From assembly GCF_026745355.1 (NCBI RefSeq), contig NC_079202.1, positions 26,707,072 to 26,771,071 of the forward strand: a DNA stretch of 64,000 nt, written 5' to 3'. Source of the stretch: Beta vulgaris subsp. vulgaris (Eukaryota > Streptophyta > Magnoliopsida > Caryophyllales > Amaranthaceae). The translations under genes were made by a program, and so were the position numbers. The notes under the pieces are model-generated. The model was not told where the DNA came from and did not search any database. It worked only from the letters and a program-made list of their open reading frames with translations. Below, one piece after another: positions 1 to 11,304 of the stretch. The first letter of the stretch is position 1, and each line of letters starts with the position of its first letter.

Positions 1-333
1 ACCCTCGAGAGGGCCAAGAATGGCACTCGAAAGGGTTCCTCCGTCCACGGCCTCTTCCTCGATGGTGGGCCGCCCTCCGACCTAGAAGCAACCACCGGGG
101 TAGGGTCCTCGAGCTTAACCTCTGAAGGTTCTTGCTTGGGGACAAGTGCAGTTGAGGGCAAGCTTCGTCCCTCAGTTGAAGTAGCATCTTTTGAATGAAG
201 ACCATCAGAGAGGATGGCCTTCGAGACATTTCTCCCCCTATTGAAGGGCGAGCAGCGTTCGAGCTGGACTTGGCCAGTTGGCGACGTTTAGCCGCTCGAA
301 GTGCCTCGACGGTAATCGAAGGCTGAGACATCG
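1..333 (-). pseudogene. gag-like retroelement ORF, N-terminal fragment
   Basis: On the minus strand an ATG at 331-333 opens a Ser/Arg-rich reading frame (MSQPSITVEALRAAKRRQ...). It loses frame around position 240. A second frame continues to the window edge with a charged, proline-rich stretch (...PSRKRPWTEEPFR). Upstream on the same strand are a GA/GAA microsatellite and a TATA-like TTATAAG near 440, as expected for an LTR or 5' leader. Codon use and TCGA richness match the coiled-coil fragment at 1011-1582, so both probably belong to one Ty3/gypsy-type element. The assignment to gag is an inference from composition and context. No diagnostic domain is visible, and the element runs off the left edge. 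Confidence 0.35.
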
Positions 334-375
334 GCTCTCAAGATGAAGAAGTGGGTTGATGGTTGAGATGAATTA

Positions 376-411
376 TAGAGAGAGAGAGAGAGAGAGAAGA
401 AGAAGAAGAGA
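376..411. repeat. GA/GAA microsatellite
   Basis: A run of GA dinucleotides passes into GAA trinucleotides. It lies just upstream (minus strand) of the gag-like ATG at 331-333 and probably forms part of a retroelement 5' leader. Confidence 0.85.
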
Positions 412-1010
412 AATGAGATTGTGAGTTCTAAGAGTGACTTATAAGGAAACATGACCGCAGTTCCCAAGGTTGCAATAAATTCAATCCCCTCATTGGGCTA
501 CATGTGTTGGCCCAACAACGTCAAGCACGCGCCACACGTTTGTCATGTATCTTAGGATTCAAGCTGGTGTTGCAAACACCTCGAGGGTCTTTGAAGCTCG
601 AGGATGTCATACCTCGAAAGACTGCTAAATCGAGCGATATGAAAGATAGAGGTTGGAGCATATTAAGGGAAGTAAAGCAAACACTAAAGTCAAAAGTTTC
701 ATTAACTGAAAAGATTTACATCCTAAAAGTCATCAAGGACTTGACTAAATACAAAATAGACTAAAGGGTTTAGTCAGTGTTGCTCGAAGATCCGCTGGTC
801 GAAGTAACTGAGGATTCATTAGTGCCTAAGGCATCATCGGAATCAAGGGAGGTGGAGGCACTCGAGTCATCTTGCCCTTTGGATTTCCTCACCAACCACC
901 TTTCCTACCTCAGTGTTCGGAACCTCGTCCACCAGGATCCCCTTGATATCAAGGAGGCGTCAGCTTCGAGCTCGGCGGCGATGATCGAGTTAGCTCCGCC
1001 TCGACAACGC

Positions 1011-1582
1011 TCAGTCGACTAAGGGATATGTCTTTCCCAAAGCCTCTCGAAGTTTGCCTAGAGTGACTTCAATAGCAACCTCGGCCCCGAGCAGCCTCAT
1101 ATTAGCAGCACAGTCCTTGCCAGCCTGAGAGTCCTTCCACTCCTGGATAATGAGCTCCCTAAACTCCGAAGTCTCGCCCTTCGAGGCGTTATATTGGCGT
1201 TTGACCGAATCCCTTTGGCTCAAGGCATCTTTGATCTTCTGATCCCATAGAGCCTTCTCATCGAGAAACTTCTTCTGCTCTGCAGCTAGCTCCTTCTCGA
1301 GCCTATCGATTTCGAGCTTGCGATTCAAAGCAAGCTCTGTCTGATCAGTCAAATCCTCTTGAAGCCTCCGGAATCCTATCATATTCCGATGGCTCATTAT
1401 CGCCATTCGGATCGAATGCTGAAACAGCGGTCGAAAGTTAGCACAAAATCATAACTTAGAACAAATAAAGAAGTACCAACAAGACTTACGTCAATCCAGG
1501 TAGAATGAAGGGCTTCGAATTCCTCCTCTTCAGTCAATTTTCGGTAGACCTCGATGTCCGCCTTGGTGAGGAACCGCTTCAC
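1011..1582 (-). pseudogene. coiled-coil gag-like protein of a retroelement, two exons visible
   Basis: The minus strand encodes two pieces, 1490-1582 and 1011-1418. They are separated by a 71-bp stretch (1419-1489) with a GTAAGT donor and a TTTCAG acceptor, and the two pieces join in phase 0. The second exon is a long charged heptad-like helix (RKLEIDRLEKELAAEQKKF...), so a coiled coil is likely. It ends at a stop at 1011-1013. Plant gypsy and Tat-type elements often carry such 'putative gag-like' proteins with plant-mobile-domain neighbours. I infer the same here from the charged coil and the neighbouring gag-like fragments. A spliced host gene cannot be excluded. Additional minus-strand coding-like sequence (arginine- and proline-rich) continues to about 1860. 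Confidence 0.4.
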
Positions 1583-1860
1583 TGTCGAATCGAAGCGATT
1601 GACCTTCTCTATACCAGACAGCTCTGTGAAAGGCTACGAGATGGGATCTAGGTCCAGGTTTTTCCTCTTTTTGCTAACCGAAGGATCTTCCTCTCGAGGA
1701 GAGGACTCCTCCCTAATCTCCCGAGATTGGGGTGGTCCCTCCCTCGATCGAGGAGCGGAGTCCGCAATGATCTTCCTCTAGTCTCCACCCCCCCCTGAGG
1801 AATAATAATGGTCGAGGCAGTGGGGGGTCGAGTTTTAGGCCTCTTCGAGGGATCTTGCAA

Positions 1861-3217
1861 GCAAGAGGGTCAGTAATCGAAATAATGAAGATAGAGAAAA
1901 GCCGAAGCGGGAAAGTATTACCTTGTGGGCTCGAGGAACCTGAGTGTCTCCCCTCGACACCCGCTATCGAATCTAATTTTGCACCCGCTGGTTAGCTGTC
2001 AGACGCTTTGCATCTCTTCATTGAGTTCTTGGTGGGCAATAGCTACAGTAAGAGAAATTAAGTTATTAATCTAACAAAAAGCATCTGGTCGAATACCTAA
2101 CAACAAGATCCCTACCCTGAGGATAGGCAGGGCTCAACCCCATTGCCTACAGAAAGTGCTCGTCGCTCAGCCTCTGCGTCAGGGTTCCAGTATTGGGGGA
2201 TCTACTTTCAATCACCATTGTTGATCAAGGTGATAATCTGATAAAAGATGGCCACCCGGCCTCATCCTCGGTCATTTGAGGCATAAATCTGTTTTTCAAA
2301 TTTAAAGCTCAAACAAGATCTAGATTTCCCCATCAAAGCTCGTAGAATATTTAAAGTGGTACTTTTTCGAATTTTTTAAGCTTAATTTTGTAGTTATTTC
2401 TAGGATTTTAGGGTTTTGTTTTTATAAGATGATGTTAATTTGCAATTATTTTTAAACTAATGTAGTGTCTTTAGCAAAATTTCTATTTCTCGAATTCATT
2501 TTTGAGTAATAAAAGTAGTATATAAATTGGGCTTGTTCTTGAATTCCATGGTGCAGAAATTCAATCGAACAATTTGCTTGTAAATGAATTTCTTGATGTT
2601 GTTACATTGAAATTAAGCATGTATAATTGGTTATGTAATTTGGGCAACTTGTGATGTATTTTTACGCAACTCATGATGTCTATTCAAGTCTACTAGTAAA
2701 GCAATCAAGTTGGAGAATATTTACTTTACGTATCTAATGGATGATAATGTGTTCAAATTTTAGGAAAGATTCTTACAGTTTTATGTTGATCAACACTTAT
2801 CTATACTCATCAAAATTGATTTTTACTGAATATAATTCTTTTACTTTCAATTGAAAAGACACATAATAAGTAGTAACTAGAATTACTGATATCAAGTTCC
2901 CCTAAAAAAAAGAATTATTGTTATAAAAAAGTAATTGAATTATTTTTAAGGGTCTCATCGTTACAGATTTTGTTCTGTTATTGTGCTCACATCTACTCAC
3001 ATTTTTGTAGTAGAATTGATGTTTTGAAATTTGATATGCTTTTAACAGATTCAATTCTTGTAATGTATGTTACTTGAAGAACAAATGTGGATGAGATTGA
3101 ATCATGAAAAAAGAATTACTGCTATTAAAAAGTGTACATGAACTCTTAGAATTTCAATCATGACAAGTAAATATTACCTGTTGCACTTGTGTTATATGAG
3201 TTATATAATTTGTTTAT
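1861..3217. other. no gene recognised
   Basis: From 1861 to about 2300 the TCGA-rich composition of the left retroelement continues, with possible minus-strand coding debris. From about 2300 the DNA becomes AT-rich and non-coding in appearance and leads into the Ulp1-like remnant. Confidence 0.5.
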
Positions 3218-6200
3218 ATGATTTTCACCATGTTTGATTTTATATATCATATTTCAAATGAGGAAGGTAAAGGCAAAAATTATGTCTATAAGTTTGGAAG
3301 TCGTATGTCTCCATTTGGACTTCACTCTATGATTGAAAATATGAGTTCTGGACAAAGACAAGTTGTAAAAGATATTGGGTTTGGTATTTTTCTTAATCTG
3401 GGCTTTGGGGCTCTAAACAACAATGTACGAGATGGGAAGATCACGATTGATCGGGAAGATGTCCAAGTGACTCTTGGCCTTCCTATGGGTCCTAAGGCTG
3501 TGAAGGAAGCAATGAAGGATTATGACAATGAAGAATTTAGTATTTTTTTAGAACAATGGAGGAGTATATGGGGTTTGGAGAAAGGATACCCTAAAACTAC
3601 AAAAATGCCGGAGAGAATTGTTACTTGTGGGCCGGAGATGATTTCAAGAGAAGTTTGTGGGTTTTGTTGTTTCCTCGTGTTCGCATGGGCATAAGAATCA
3701 ATTTTGCAACTACAAGATTTTGTTTTCACTAATGCACACAAGTGAAATAAGTCAGATGGATTGGTGTCAATATACAATTGATTGTTTAATCGATGCAATC
3801 CTGATTTGGAAGAAAAATCCATGTGGGTTTTTCACGGGATCTATATTATTTTTCACGGTAATGACACTTTGATATTACCCTATTGTATAATTTATAAAAT
3901 ACACTTTTAGATCATGCTTTTCAAGGGATCATGTTGATATATGCTTGCTTCAATCTTTTTTCTAAGAAGGTGTATATAGAAGGTGTATATGTATTTGAAA
4001 TAAGCGGTATTGGTGATGTATATGTAGTAGAAATATGATGTACATATTGAAGATTGATGTACGTGATATGCATATATATTATTTCTCTATTTTTATCATT
4101 ATTAATTCATATTTATTGTTCAGTAATTATTCTACTTGGATAGGGTGGAATTTATAGGATCGCAAAGTGAAAGGAAGGCTCCGATTCTATGTTGTTGGAA
4201 GGCTAAGGCTATAGAAGAAAGATGTAAGGCAGAGATAAAGGCCGGAAATTTTGGGTTTGGAAGGATTTTGCCTCCTATACAATCAAAAGTGATGCTGATA
4301 CAATTATTAACGATGTTGTATCAGTCCATTCTACAACAAATGATCAAGGAGATTCATCACAAAAATCTACTGAGGTATTTTTAACTAGTGCACCTATACT
4401 TAGCTTGAGATATCTTAGTCTAACATGTACTTATGAAAAAAGAACATCATGATCCTTGGTCGTTGTTCGTAGCCTCTGCTGACAAGACATCCTAGCGACA
4501 AGAAAATTTTATGGTCCTCAACTTTTCATCTCGGTATGTATCAGATGGTGAGACTAGTTTTCTTAAGGATTGACTGTTATTCACAGTCCACTCTATTAAG
4601 CTGATATCCAAATTTGTGCATGCACTTAAGCTTAAAAATCTGAGTCTCTTACACGATTTCACCACCTCCTTTACCCCTGCTTAGGTCACGTTTATGCAAT
4701 TCTCCAGGTTCAAATGTACTAATCCAGTTATCCATCCAAGACACTTCTTCCCTATACATTACCAACATTTCGTCGTTTATCCCTGAATCATTTGCGATTA
4801 ACATATCTAAGTTTGAGATTTGTCACTGTTATATTTGTGACTGCAATTCACTTGACACTTCATATGAAAGTAAAGAATCTTAGAAAACTTCTCTTTTTAT
4901 ATCAGTATAAAATTTATCATCTTATCATGGATCAAGTATAGAAAGAAAAATAAGTTTAAATAGGTTATTGATTGATCACAAATATGGAATTCTATTCCCA
5001 GTTCGTTATGCTCCTGAGCAAGATGAGAACTTTGTTCAGTTTATTACATAAGTCATGAACTAAGATCCTTGTTGAATTGTCTTTATTACAGGATTTTATT
5101 GATACCCTTTCATGTGTTATAAACAATTTAGCTATAAACTTTATTTAATTCAGGCAAGTTCTCTCCATGATCCAAAAACAATACCCGGGTAGTGAATTTA
5201 TAGAGAAAATACAAACCGCCGATGTTGACATGTTCACTAAATAATCAGAGAAGCAACAACCTCAACCGGAAGTAGAGCTTTTTGTTTCCAATCTTAATGG
5301 TAAGTCCAATTCAGAAGAGTTTGATGCTTTCTTTGATCAACCCGGAGTTCTGGAAGCAATTGATGCCCTTGTGAATGCTTATCAAGAGACTTGTGGAGCA
5401 TATAATCAACAAGAAACTAAGAAGGAAACGAACATTCCAAATGATATTTATGCTACTCCACCACAACCGGATGTTCCTAGTTTTGACCTTCGACTTGAAC
5501 TTTTACCGTTCATTCGGGCTCCTCAAAGTAAAGATATTAATATAATTTCATCCCCTGATGCACTTGAGATTGATCCACTTGAGATTGATGCACCTGAGAT
5601 CGAGACCGAGAGACCCATAATTGTTGCTTTACAAGGTCGATTAACCCAAAAAAAGGGAAGAGCAAAGTTGTGCATTTTGATACTGAGTTAGAGGGAAAAC
5701 TGGAAAATAAGAGACAATGTCCTCTAAGAAAGCAAAAGAACCTGCCTTTGCAATATAGGTCTCCATACTATGATCGATATGTTGACGTGTTGAATAAGTT
5801 GACTATAATTGAGAAGCAAATCTGCAAATATGTTATGACATTTGGAGATAGAAAGTAAGATGATTATGTTAGTTCTTTTGTCTAATTTATTGTTTGATCT
5901 ATACATTACAAATTTCAATTCATTGTCATTCTTTTTTTTTTTAAATCATGTGTCTTTAGTGAAGTACTGTATCATTACAAAGGATTCCAAGGTGAACGCC
6001 ATCTTTTCTCATCACTTTTTAAAGAGTATGTGGACACTGGTATCATTGATATATGGTCATTTCTTTTTAATCGAAAGGAATTAGGACGTGGGTTGGGGTC
6101 CCCAAGAGATTATTTATCCCTCCTACAGCTTGTGTAAGTTTCTAATTGATGCAGAAATTGGAAATTTTATTGTGGTCTAAGCAGAGATCAATGTTGTAGA

Positions 6201-7553
6201 AATTGCTTCATTACTAGTTAATTATGCCTACTATGTAATCACAAAACAGAAGAACATCAGCACCAATAGTAAGTAGATTAACTGCATCTGCCTTATTGTT
6301 ATATGTTAGGTTTTAGGGGACTATTGGAATTCCAAAATTGAAAACTTAAAATTGGTTAATGTTCCCTCTCTTCTAAAAAGTGATGTTTATTGTCTAATAC
6401 TTGGAGAAATTGTCAATGAAGCACTTCAGGGAGGCAGATCACAATGTAGAGCATATTATGGGCCTTAGAGGAGTGTTAGACAGATGTGGGCTACAACAAT
6501 GCGATGTAAAGTTGTCGTGTGAGGGAGGGTGGTGCGGCTATTGACTTATTGAGTGATTGGTGGACTCTTTGAGGTTTCAAGGGGGTTTCTTGCTTGGTGA
6601 TTTTGAGGCTTCTACGAAATGGGGTTTGTTGGATGTACACCCTAAAATAGTATAAGGTTCTTTATGATAAACCCACATTTGACATGGGGAGAATGGTTAT
6701 ACATGAATTCAAGGTCATATAAATGGTACTTGTAGTGTTATTGCCATAATATAAAGTTATGAACTAGTTTCATTTGTTAAAGCAATTGCATTTGTTGGTT
6801 GATGATTATGAAAAAGTATAAACTAGCAAGTCACATACTGTTAGGTGGTGAATTAGCACAATTCCTATGATTTATCAGGTGGTTAATGTTTATCTTGTTA
6901 AGTAATTTAGGTGTTGAGTGCTAAATCACATATTGTCTTATTACATGTCTTCTGTCCTCTTCTTCAAGGTGGTTCTATGTAGTGTTATGTTTCAACTTCT
7001 AGCATTTCAAGATTGATATTATTGACCAAAGGATGCTTACTGGAATATTAACTGAAACTTATGGCAACTATGCAACAATATTGGTACTTTATTGATATTC
7101 ATCTCAAATACTTTGTTCTTTTTATGAACATAGTTTATAATAGTATTAATAATGTGTGTTTGTAGTCTAGGGCATTTTCTAACTTTTTGGAGTCAAGTGG
7201 TGATCCAAGAGCTGCAAAGGTATTGAATTTCGATCTAAAGCTAATCAAGATTCAATGGAGATTAAATGAGCATGATGATGTTGATAGTGGTGTGTATGTA
7301 TGTAATGAGGTGCTTAGAAATGTATATGGCGCAAGGAACTTCTTCATGGGATACTTGCTTAAGAAACAATGTAAGAAATTTTCTTTTTAAGTTCTTTTTC
7401 CTACTTATATTTGATGCTAAAGCTAATAAAATATATGTTTATTTTAGGCTCATTTTATGAGAACTTTGAGAGCCAAGTATTGTTTTGAGATCTTGAAGGA
7501 TGACTCCAACATGGTCAAACAACTTATGTTGAAGAATGCTAAGGTGATGAAAT
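3218..7553 (+). pseudogene. Ulp1-like cysteine protease gene of transposon type, decayed
   Basis: Several exon-like pieces lie on the + strand. 3218-3694 has an N-terminal region (SRMSPFGLHSMIENMSSGQR...) like that of plant transposon-borne Ulp1 proteins. 5371-5691 is an acidic linker. About 5955-6132 reads FSEVLYHYKGFQGERHLFSS.... 7187-7371 carries the protease end (WRLNEHDDVDSGVYVCNEVL). 7448-7553 is the tail (AHFMRTLRAKYCFEIL...) after an ATTTTAG acceptor. Ulp1/SENP enzymes remove SUMO-like modifiers, using a Cys in a D-C-G-V-F/Y motif. Here that position reads D-S-G-V-Y, so the nucleophile is replaced by Ser. The last two pieces do not splice in frame at the visible GT donor (T|GTAAGA). 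Such genes are carried by plant MULEs and CACTA elements, but I found no terminal inverted repeats. Confidence 0.6.
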
Positions 7554-7802
7554 GATGAGCAACTTGGAAGAATTTGTATTGTGAGGAAATTTTCCATATC
7601 TTCTGTAAGGAAATAAAGAGATGCATACTTTTACAAGATTTATTCAGAATTTCATTTGTATAAGCCTTTTTTGAGAATTTTGGTTGTGCATAAATTGTCA
7701 TAACACAGTTTGGTCTATCTAAGACATATTATGGTTTGCATGCTTACAGTGTGGAGTATGATTCTTGACTAAAACTTCCTTGTGTGCCGGTAGTTATGCT
7801 TT

Positions 7803-7857
7803 CAATCAATGATGTACATTCAAGTCATCAGTGATGTACATTCAAGCCATCAGTGAT
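7803..7857 (+). repeat. 22-bp minisatellite, left part
   Basis: Units of the form GTGATGTACATTCAAGCCATCA repeat here, and further units appear at 13060-13095 immediately after the LTR element. Removing the element and one 5-bp duplication makes the repeat continuous, so the retroelement inserted into this minisatellite. Confidence 0.7.
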
Positions 7858-8487
7858 TGATAAGTGTGTTTCAAACGTACTTTATGGACTCCTTTTAGCT
7901 CATTTTGATCCTCTTTCTCCCCTTTCTTCCCTCTTTATTCTCCCTTTCCCCTTCTATTTCATTCACTTGATCATACTTGATCATAGTGATATTTTGCTAG
8001 ATTTTTAGTCATTTTTGACCGAATTTCTAGTACATTTGCTTTCATCTTGTTTTGCCATGTTCTTGATATAGGTGAAACTACTAAGATGGCTACGATTTGT
8101 AAACTTGGAAAAGGTAGCAATGAAAACAAAGCACACATTGATAAATGATGCGCTTGCACCATTCCCCATGTCCGCTCGCACAAAGGAGCACATTGCACAA
8201 TGAAATCTTGAACGGAGAACTTCAAATGGACATAACTTTCAAACCATAAATCGGATGAAGGTAATTCTAGTTGGAGGTGAAAGCTCGTTTCGATATCTTT
8301 CCAACGACTGGTCATAAGCTTGATTTGGATATAAAACGAAGAAGTTATGCTCGTTTTAAGTTGAGCTGTCCAGTTTGAGGCAGAAGGGTTAGGTGCGCCC
8401 GCACCTGTTTTTGGTGCGCACGCACCTCTGTTTGGTGCGCCCGCACCTCATCTTGGTGCGCCCGCACCAGTCGTTTCCGGAAAATGG
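7858..8487 (+). repeat. 5' LTR, missing its 3' 1.1 kb
   Basis: This matches 11305-11954 of the 3' LTR, then stops exactly at a TGG. In the 3' LTR that TGG is followed by GAGCTC and another 1.1 kb. Here it is followed directly by the rest of the primer-binding site, which also starts with TGG. The pattern is a deletion between two TGG copies (see findings). Confidence 0.85.
8392..8468 (+). repeat. GC-rich palindromic repeat array in 5' LTR (4 units)
   Basis: Four copies of GGTGCGCCCGCACC, one with a C to A change, are separated by 7-bp spacers. Each unit is a near-perfect inverted repeat (GGTGCG/CGCACC) able to form a short hairpin. The 3' LTR has five units. Confidence 0.9.
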
Positions 8488-8502
8488 CGCCGTTGCCGGG
8501 GA
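8485..8502 (+). promoter_or_regulatory. primer-binding site (tRNA-Asp)
   Basis: TGGCGCCGTTGCCGGGGA is complementary to the 3' end of plant tRNA-Asp, including CCA. Its first three bases double as the junction with the truncated 5' LTR. Confidence 0.85.
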
Positions 8503-8695
8503 AATATGCTATTGATTGAAGTTTTCTTAAGTTTGAAATTGCTTAATTGATTTTTTTTTCTTTTTTCTTTTTTTTTTACTTTTCTTTATTGGTTTTTTTT
8601 TCTTGTCTTTATTTTATGTGGTAAGTGTTGTTTATACGAGTCTAGGATTTTGTACATATTTTTTTTTTTAATTTTTTTTAAGAGAATTCCAAAAA

Positions 8696-9701
8696 ATGAC
8701 AAACTTCTTTTTTCCTCAATATAAGGATGAACCATTTTGGAATTATTATCAGAGATTTGAGAACACTCTTCTAACTAAGTATAGACTTGAGATTTGGGAG
8801 ATGTGTGAGGTGATATATGATGGTTTGAATATGCATACAAGAGAAATTGTGGAGTCTATGTTTAATGGTGAATTTCGATTCCAACACTTTGATGAAGCAT
8901 GGAGTTTCTTTGGGTGGTTGTCTAGAGATACTTATGAGTGGGACCATGGAGAATACCACTTTCTCAAATTTAGAAGATGTCTCTAACTGTGAACGCCATG
9001 TTTATTATGAAATTCTTAATTCACTTGAAGAAAATATGGCATTATTAAAGAGATGTGATTCTATGATGGACAACATTGTCGAATCTAGCAAAATATCAAT
9101 TGAAACATTGGGTCAAATTATCAATAATCAAAATTACTCTTGTATGACCATAACTAATGAAGATGATGAGTGGGATATGGATGAGAATCCCAGAGTAGAG
9201 GAATCATTTGTTGAGAAAGCTTACACTATAAAGTCTAATGATGTTGAAAAAGTAGTTGATGAGACTTTTGTTTCTACTCGTTCTCTTCATATTCCTTTTT
9301 CAAGAAAAATCGACTTAGTTCCTTCCTTTCCCATCTTATTCCCTCGCCTCAAAGTTTCACCATTGGAAGAGCCTTTGACCTCTTTAAACCTTCACAAGAC
9401 CCAAATGAAAGTCATCGAGGATAGGACCGGGCTTAAAATTTGCAAGGATCATCAAAAGGAGAACTCATTGTTTTCTTCTTTTTATTTGAATCTTAATGTT
9501 TGTTCTTCATACTTTCCAGGATTCTCTTGGAAATTTCATTATTTCCGGCACTCATTACTTGGTAAGCATATAGACGCATTGAAATTTGTGCATGCTCTTT
9601 ATCTATATCATACCTATTTGATCCATTGTGAAATGTGTGCTAATGCTTATGACAAACTATTGAGATCTTTGTCAAATTATTTAGTGATAAGGTCTAGCTA
9701 A
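8696..9701 (+). pseudogene. gag-like ORF of the TR-GAG element, one frameshift
   Basis: Frame 1 (8696-8986) reads FFFPQYKDEPFWNYYQRFEN... then VIYDGLNMHTREIVESM and DEAWSFFGWLSRDTYEWD. This is the pattern of plant retrotransposon gag regions (usually CPHHGF...W...IYEGL...VESM..G.F....DEAW.FL..L). A +1 shift near 8930-8955 moves coding into the frame that runs to 9701 (MENTTFSNLEDVSNCERHV... to YLVIRSS). The second part is acidic, with helical segments and no zinc knuckle. Gag would package element RNA. The frameshift suggests this copy is not functional, unless frameshifting is programmed. Confidence 0.65.
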
Positions 9702-11290
9702 TTATCCTAAAAGAGCTCTTTTTGCCAGGTATGTTGAGACCCTTCTCCTTATCTTACTTGGTTAGGATTTTTTCTTGTTTTTTTTGCCCTTACCTCATCC
9801 CTACTTTCTCTTTGCTTGTACACTCCGAGGACGGAGTTTGTATTAAGCTTGGGGGAGTTAGTTAGCATGTGTTCTCTCCATCTCAACATTTTTTTCTCCC
9901 CTTTGCATTTAGGTTTTTTTTTAGTGCTTTTGCATGTTAGGTTTGCATAAAAAAAAAACACAAACAAAAATATTTTTTTTCCTGCATTTAGGATAGCTTG
10001 GTTGCATGCATGATTTGTGGCTAAAAGTGTTCATAACTTGATTGGAAGACCTTCCCTACATTAGACTTGATGGTTTTGGAAGCCCTGTTGTGACTTTAAG
10101 TGACTCTTGAGAACGATAACTTTTGGTAGATCTCTTTGAAATTAGGCGAGTTGGATGAATGGATTGCCTTGCCCCTTGTGCGATGAATCCCGAAGGAGGG
10201 CCAAGAACCTCGTAAGACTCACTCACAACCCTCACCATTGATCGCCTAACTTGTGACTTGCATTTTAGCTCCCCAAGATTACATAAGACGAGCCTCTAGG
10301 AAATGATTTAGGGCGTTTCTTTTGCTAGTAATAGGAGCTACAAAGCCAAAAGCTTGAATACCTGCATAATATTCGCTTCTCAACCCATTTGAGCCTTTCT
10401 ATCCTATTTTTGCTTAACCCACATAATGAGTCATGGCCAAACTTTCCCCAAAGTGGAGTACATGTGTAGTTTTTGTTGAGCTAAGTGGTTTTGATATTAA
10501 GTCTTGGTTGAAAGAGAGTTAATGTGCTTGTATGATAGCAAAAGTTGAAAAATTTTGTGAAAAAGAAAGACAAAAGAATAAAAAAGAAAGAAAGTTCTTA
10601 TTGTTTGATTTGGTTTATTATTGAAAATGAAAAGAAAGAAAGATCAAATTGATGAGAAAATGAAAAAGTTCACAAAGTGAAAAAGAAACAAGTGAAATTC
10701 AAGTTATGTGTGAGAGTTCTTTAATTGAGAATAGTGTTAGGACTAGCTTGGGGGGGTATTTACCCCTAGTTTGTACTCCACTTACCCTTTTTGCACCACA
10801 TTCCTAGAATATAATCCACACCCCTAACCTAGCCCCGTTACAACCTTAACAAAGTCCCTTTTGACTTCTAGATTGGACTTGATTTATTAGTAGTGGCGGG
10901 TGAGATTTTGTGCAAGTCATGATGAGGTCATCAAACATGGTAGAGGCGAGCAATTATGGTTGAGCATCCCTAGGGAGGAGTCAAACTTGGGTCTTGGAAG
11001 TGGAGAAGAGTGAGAAATCATTCTTGGAAAGCTTTCTTTCAAAAAGACTCGGTTGATGGTGGATTGAGACCTTAGAGTCACTCTTGTGCTTCCTAATCAC
11101 TTCCCTCTTGTGTTTGGTTGGTCTCCTAAATCTTGCTATGAACTCATTTAGCTTGCATGTCATGTTTGTAACCTTGCATTTAGAGCATATAGGTTAGTTT
11201 GTTGCATGTTTCCCTTTTCTTTTTATTCTCTTTTTCTTCTTCTTTCCTTCATTCTCACTCTTGGTTTACTTGAGGACAAGCAAAACGCTA
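9702..11290 (+). other. non-coding internal region of TR-GAG element with internal PPT-like motifs
   Basis: No pol-like coding is seen in any frame. AGCTTGGGGG motifs resembling the polypurine tract occur near 9846-9858 and 10747-10757, ahead of the true tract at 11291. An A-rich GAAAAAGAAAGA stretch lies around 10555-10690. Confidence 0.6.
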
Positions 11291-11304
11291 AGCTTGGGGG
11301 AGTT
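11291..11304 (+). promoter_or_regulatory. polypurine tract
   Basis: AAGCTTGGGGGAGT directly precedes the TGATAAG start of the 3' LTR, as expected for the plus-strand primer. Confidence 0.8.

Noticed and set aside
8485..8502. Possible tRNA-Asp gene fragment
   Set aside because: Only the complement of the tRNA 3' end is present, directly after an LTR. It is a primer-binding site. No cloverleaf was recognised anywhere in the window.
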